From NCBI RefSeq assembly GCF_004011695.2, contig NC_082412.1:434001-498000 (forward strand): DNA of 64,000 nt, given 5' to 3'. The position numbers were made by a program, and so were the translations under genes. Positions 60,828-64,000 of this stretch are shown here, piece by piece. Each line of letters begins with the position of its first letter. Position 1 is the stretch's first letter. This DNA is from Ascochyta rabiei (lineage: Eukaryota > Ascomycota > Dothideomycetes > Pleosporales > Didymellaceae). The notes under the pieces were generated by a model. That model was not told the DNA's origin and ran no database searches. It saw only the letters and a program-made list of their open reading frames with translations.

Positions 60828-61343
60828 TGTTAAAGTCGTACTTTAGTTAAAGACCGTAAGCACTGATTCTATTGGTTCTCGGGGATGAGTACTGGTGGAT
60901 TAGTTAGGGTTATTAACTAAGCAAAGCTTGTAAAGATAGGGTGCACTAAATAGTACAGAGTAGACTATCTAGGTTAAGCGCAGGTTAAGATTCTAAAGAT
61001 AGACTTAATTAATAAGGTTAAACACAAACTATAAGGGTTGTGTTCCTACGTAACTATATACTTTAATAATAGTAGTGGTGATGTAGGCTAATTAGTGTTA
61101 AGGATCCTCTGATCGCACTTGATCACTGATTACACTGATCACTAATCACACTAATCACTGATCACACTGATCATTAATTATACTGATTATGCTAAGCCTA
61201 ATCATATCACGTGATTCTCGGCTTCTTGCCGAGTGTTGACGCTGTCTTGTTTGCTTACACTAAGCCTGATGACTTGTTGTACTTACTGTGCCCTATGCAC
61301 TGTAATTAGCTTACATCCTTCCTGTGTTCTGTAGATCGTAACA
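60828..61343 (-). repeat. Solo LTR of D family (516 bp)
   Basis: Starts tgttaaagtcgtac and ends gatcgtaaca, with exact 5-bp duplication catag (60823-60827 and 61344-61348). It aligns end to end with the two pieces of the D LTR. No internal sequence, so it arose by recombination between the LTRs of a former complete element. It keeps CpG and CA sites such as gttctcggggatgagtactgg, so it is mildly mutated. Confidence 0.94.
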
Positions 61344-61348
61344 CATAG

Positions 61349-64000
61349 ATAATAGGTATTTAAGCAACAGCTATAGACAGTATTTATAATACTATTAACA
61401 TAAAGCTAAACACCTAAGACTGCTACTGCTCTGCTATAGTATAAGCTAATTAGGCACTATAGAGCTACTACTATTAAATACCTTATCTAACAATCTTTAG
61501 GGGTAAGAGTTAGGGGTATTACTATAGTCTAATGTAATGCCTGTAGACAAGCTAAGACTAAGAGGCAAATTAGTTAATTAACGCAAATACGCAATAAAGG
61601 ACTAGAAGAATGCATAGTAATTAACTTCTACTTATATAAAGAAGGAAGCTTTACTAAGGAAAAGAGCTAATTACTTGCTGTCAACAGGCGATCTAGCTTC
61701 CTCTAGGACTTCTGCTTTAAAGATAAGTAACTAAAAAAGATAATAATCTACTTCCTAGACACTCTTAAACAATGCCTGTTAAAACAATATAAGATCTAGG
61801 TTAAGGTAATTAAGTGTAATAGTAGAATTACTACAATTAAAATAGAAGTATTACAATAGTGCGCTGCACAATTAATTAGGCTTAAGCCTTCTGCACTAGA
61901 TACCTAAGCACAGAACAGAGGTGCTAAACGCTTAGGGGGTGTAATAAAAGATAAGGTACACACTATAAGATTAGACGTAAACCTAGTATAGGAAATATAG
62001 CTAGAGATTATAAGGGCAGCAGTATACCTATATAACTAAACACTAAGGTTATTAAATAACTAGAAAATACCCTATAATGTGTTCTTTACCTATATAGCTT
62101 AACTAGCTAGCCTAAATATATAAAGTAGGAAACTAAACTAGGTATATCTAAAAGTATATAGATGTAAAGCCTTTACACCTATAAGTAACACCCTTTAAGG
62201 AAAGTTATAACTCTAGTAACTAGACCTTAGAGCATAGGTAGGATACCTAGTAGGATACTAATCCTTAAACATATATTAGGTAAAGGTTCTAACTTTAGTA
62301 AAGGTTATTAGCGTAAGAGATGTAATCTTTAATAAGGACACTGTCTTTACTAGCTAGACTTAGGACCTAATAGACAACCTTATGCACAGTACTCTTAAAG
62401 AGATAGCAATATAGATAAGAAGCGTAGAGCTTCTGCCTCTACCCTAAAATAAGGCTAAGATCTAGTTTTTCTATAAGGATAATACTATTACACACTTAAA
62501 TACTACAGAAGATTAACTAGGATAGAATAATAGACAGAAAGGTAGATATATATATTAAACTCCTCTTCTAACTCTACTACTAGTTGCGCTGTTGATAAAT
62601 ATGTTATTGTTATCCTAGTTAGCAAGAGGTAACAGCTAATTAGGTGTTGGTAGGTGGTACTAGTTAACTGCTAATTGGTTAGAATTAACGCTAGCGCAAT
62701 CTTAAGGAGCTTTACAAACTATCCTATAGAAAGCCGCATTTATAGCTAGTATATAGGGCAGATGTATAGGCACATACTAGGGTAATAATATTAACAAGGA
62801 TAGGCTAAAACAAATGCTAATAAAGTGCCTTAAGCCTTATTAAAGCTAACTCCTACTAGAGCTAACAGCACAATTAAGCCTAGAGGACCACCTGCTTTAC
62901 AAAAAGTTTAAAGAAGCTAAATAAGAACACCTTAGCAGCTATTAGAATATAAAGTTATAGTCTAAGGTACCCCTAATAAGGACTAAGGTAGTAAGATACT
63001 AGATACTTAATTGTATGTAAGTATACACGTATAAGCTTAATAAAAGCTACTACCTACTTAAATATAAGGCGCAACTAGTAGTCTAAGGTTATTAGCAATA
63101 AAATATTACTTCTTAAGATACCTACACAGCAACACTAGCTAGCAGGTCCTTTAGAATGGTTATAGCAATTTTAGCAGCATATAACTTAGAACTTTAGTAG
63201 TTGAATGTTATAAATACTTTTGTTTATATATTAATTAACAGAGAAGTCTATATAAGGATGCTACGCAGGTATTAAAATCTAGGCATAGTCCTACAGCTAC
63301 ATAACGCACTATATATACTAAGATTCTCTCTACTCCTTTAGTAAAAGGAATCTATATCTACTCTAATAAGTAATAGATTTACATTTGTTTTCTATAAACC
63401 CTGTTACTTGCTTAAGAATAGAGTTACTATCTTCTTCTATAAAGATAATATTATTATAGCCTATTACCTAACTAGAAAATATAAGGCAGATAAGGCCCTT
63501 AGCTATATTACTAACAAATACTCTGTTACAGGAGGAAATAATCTGCAATAGTTCCTAGGAGTGGATATAATTTAAGACTAAGATAACATAAGGATCCTTT
63601 TCTTACAGGCGTTATATATTAACAAAATTAGCTCCCTAGTAGATAAGACAGATATATAATATAACACACTAATATTAAGGGTTAAGCTTTAACTAAATAA
63701 AGGGGAAGCTGCAGGATTAAAAATTAATAATACTAGAGAAGGATTAGATCTCTCCTCTTTGCTGCAGTTACTACTAGGCCTAACATTGCCTTTACTACAT
63801 CTAGGCTGGCACAGTTTCTAACTAATTCTGAACAGCAGCACTATAACGCAGCAGATTATGTACTATTATATCTATAAGAAACACAAGACCTGTCCCTTAC
63901 CTTTGGAGGCAGTAAGCACCTAGTAGTTGCTAGTAGTGCATTATTTGCTAATAATACTCTTAATAGGAAGAGCTTCTAAGGATATACTATTAAACTATAC
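61349..64000 (+). pseudogene. pol: I Copia integrase, RT and RNase H start
   Basis: Integrase: QDFCFKDKQLKKIIIYFLDTL-type segment near 61705-61770, then SALDTQAQNRGAKRLGGVIK near 61890-61950 (family TP.QNG.AER.GG.I), and RAAVYLYN.TLRLLNN. RT near 62690-63660: VINTFVYILINREVYIRML (family DV.NAF...L.E.VY...P) and box FFYKDNIIIAYYLTRKYKA near 63430-63480, where Asp-Asp is Asp-Asn preceded by Lys. RNase H starts near 63900 (STL.. .RASKDILLNY) and is cut by the window end. Confidence 0.83.

Larger units (their letters stand above)
58965..64000 (+). mobile_element. Copia retrotransposon I, runs off right edge
   Basis: Plus-strand Copia element inserted in B pol (the break is seen by comparison with A). 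It has a probable short 5' LTR, gag from ATG 59168, protease, integrase, RT and the start of RNase H at the window end. It is interrupted by a D-family solo LTR at 60828-61343. Less mutated than Copia G. Confidence 0.88.

Noticed and set aside
1..64000. Host genes, secondary-metabolite genes or effectors hidden between repeats
   Set aside because: Every stretch over about 1.1 kb is assigned to a transposable element; no intact reading frame above 106 codons and no introns around a recognisable host domain were found.

Overview
The window is a stack of dead transposable elements with no intact host gene. Everything recognisable is a retroelement or a TIR transposon carrying dense C-to-T and G-to-A changes (in-frame TAG/TAA, Asp-to-Asn, His-to-Tyr, Cys-to-Tyr). 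LTR pairs of one insertion differ almost only by transitions. Together with Fot1/pogo transposons, chromodomain Gypsy elements, fungal-type Copia elements and a Tad-like LINE, this points to a filamentous ascomycete (Pezizomycotina) with repeat-induced point mutation (RIP). The species cannot be named from the sequence.

Left half, outermost to innermost. A Copia element (G, + strand, pol at 28288-32000) was hit by a Gypsy chromovirus (D, - strand, 1-5712 and 27949-28287; its far end lies left of the window). The 5' LTR of D was split by a second chromovirus (E, - strand, 5713-27943, TSD aaggt). E received three insertions: Copia F (5871-11811, TSD catac) at its LTR/polypurine boundary, chromovirus A (15168-22461, TSD cacgc) between its RNase H and integrase, and Fot1-like transposon K (24861-26723, TA duplication) in its gag.

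Right half. A Fot1-like TIR remnant (33086-33353) is cut by chromovirus L (33354-33970), which is cut by chromovirus B (- strand, same family as A, from 33971). B contains chromovirus C (34564-41664, TSD gggac), a LINE (43378-58850, 12-bp duplication) and Copia I (58965 to the window end). The LINE is itself split by Fot1-like J (45753-47618) and by chromovirus H (50420-58604, TSD tctag). Copia I carries a solo LTR of the D family (60828-61343, TSD catag).

The most interesting shared property is a gene-like reading frame on the opposite strand to gag-pol, between pol and the 3' LTR, in every chromovirus here whose 3' part is visible (A/B, C, D, E, H). It encodes a Cys-rich segment followed by a charged or coiled-coil segment. 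C and D also share a Cys/His-containing module of unknown function between gag and protease. Coordinates of LTRs, TIRs and TSDs were read base by base; domain limits inside the decayed polyproteins are approximate.
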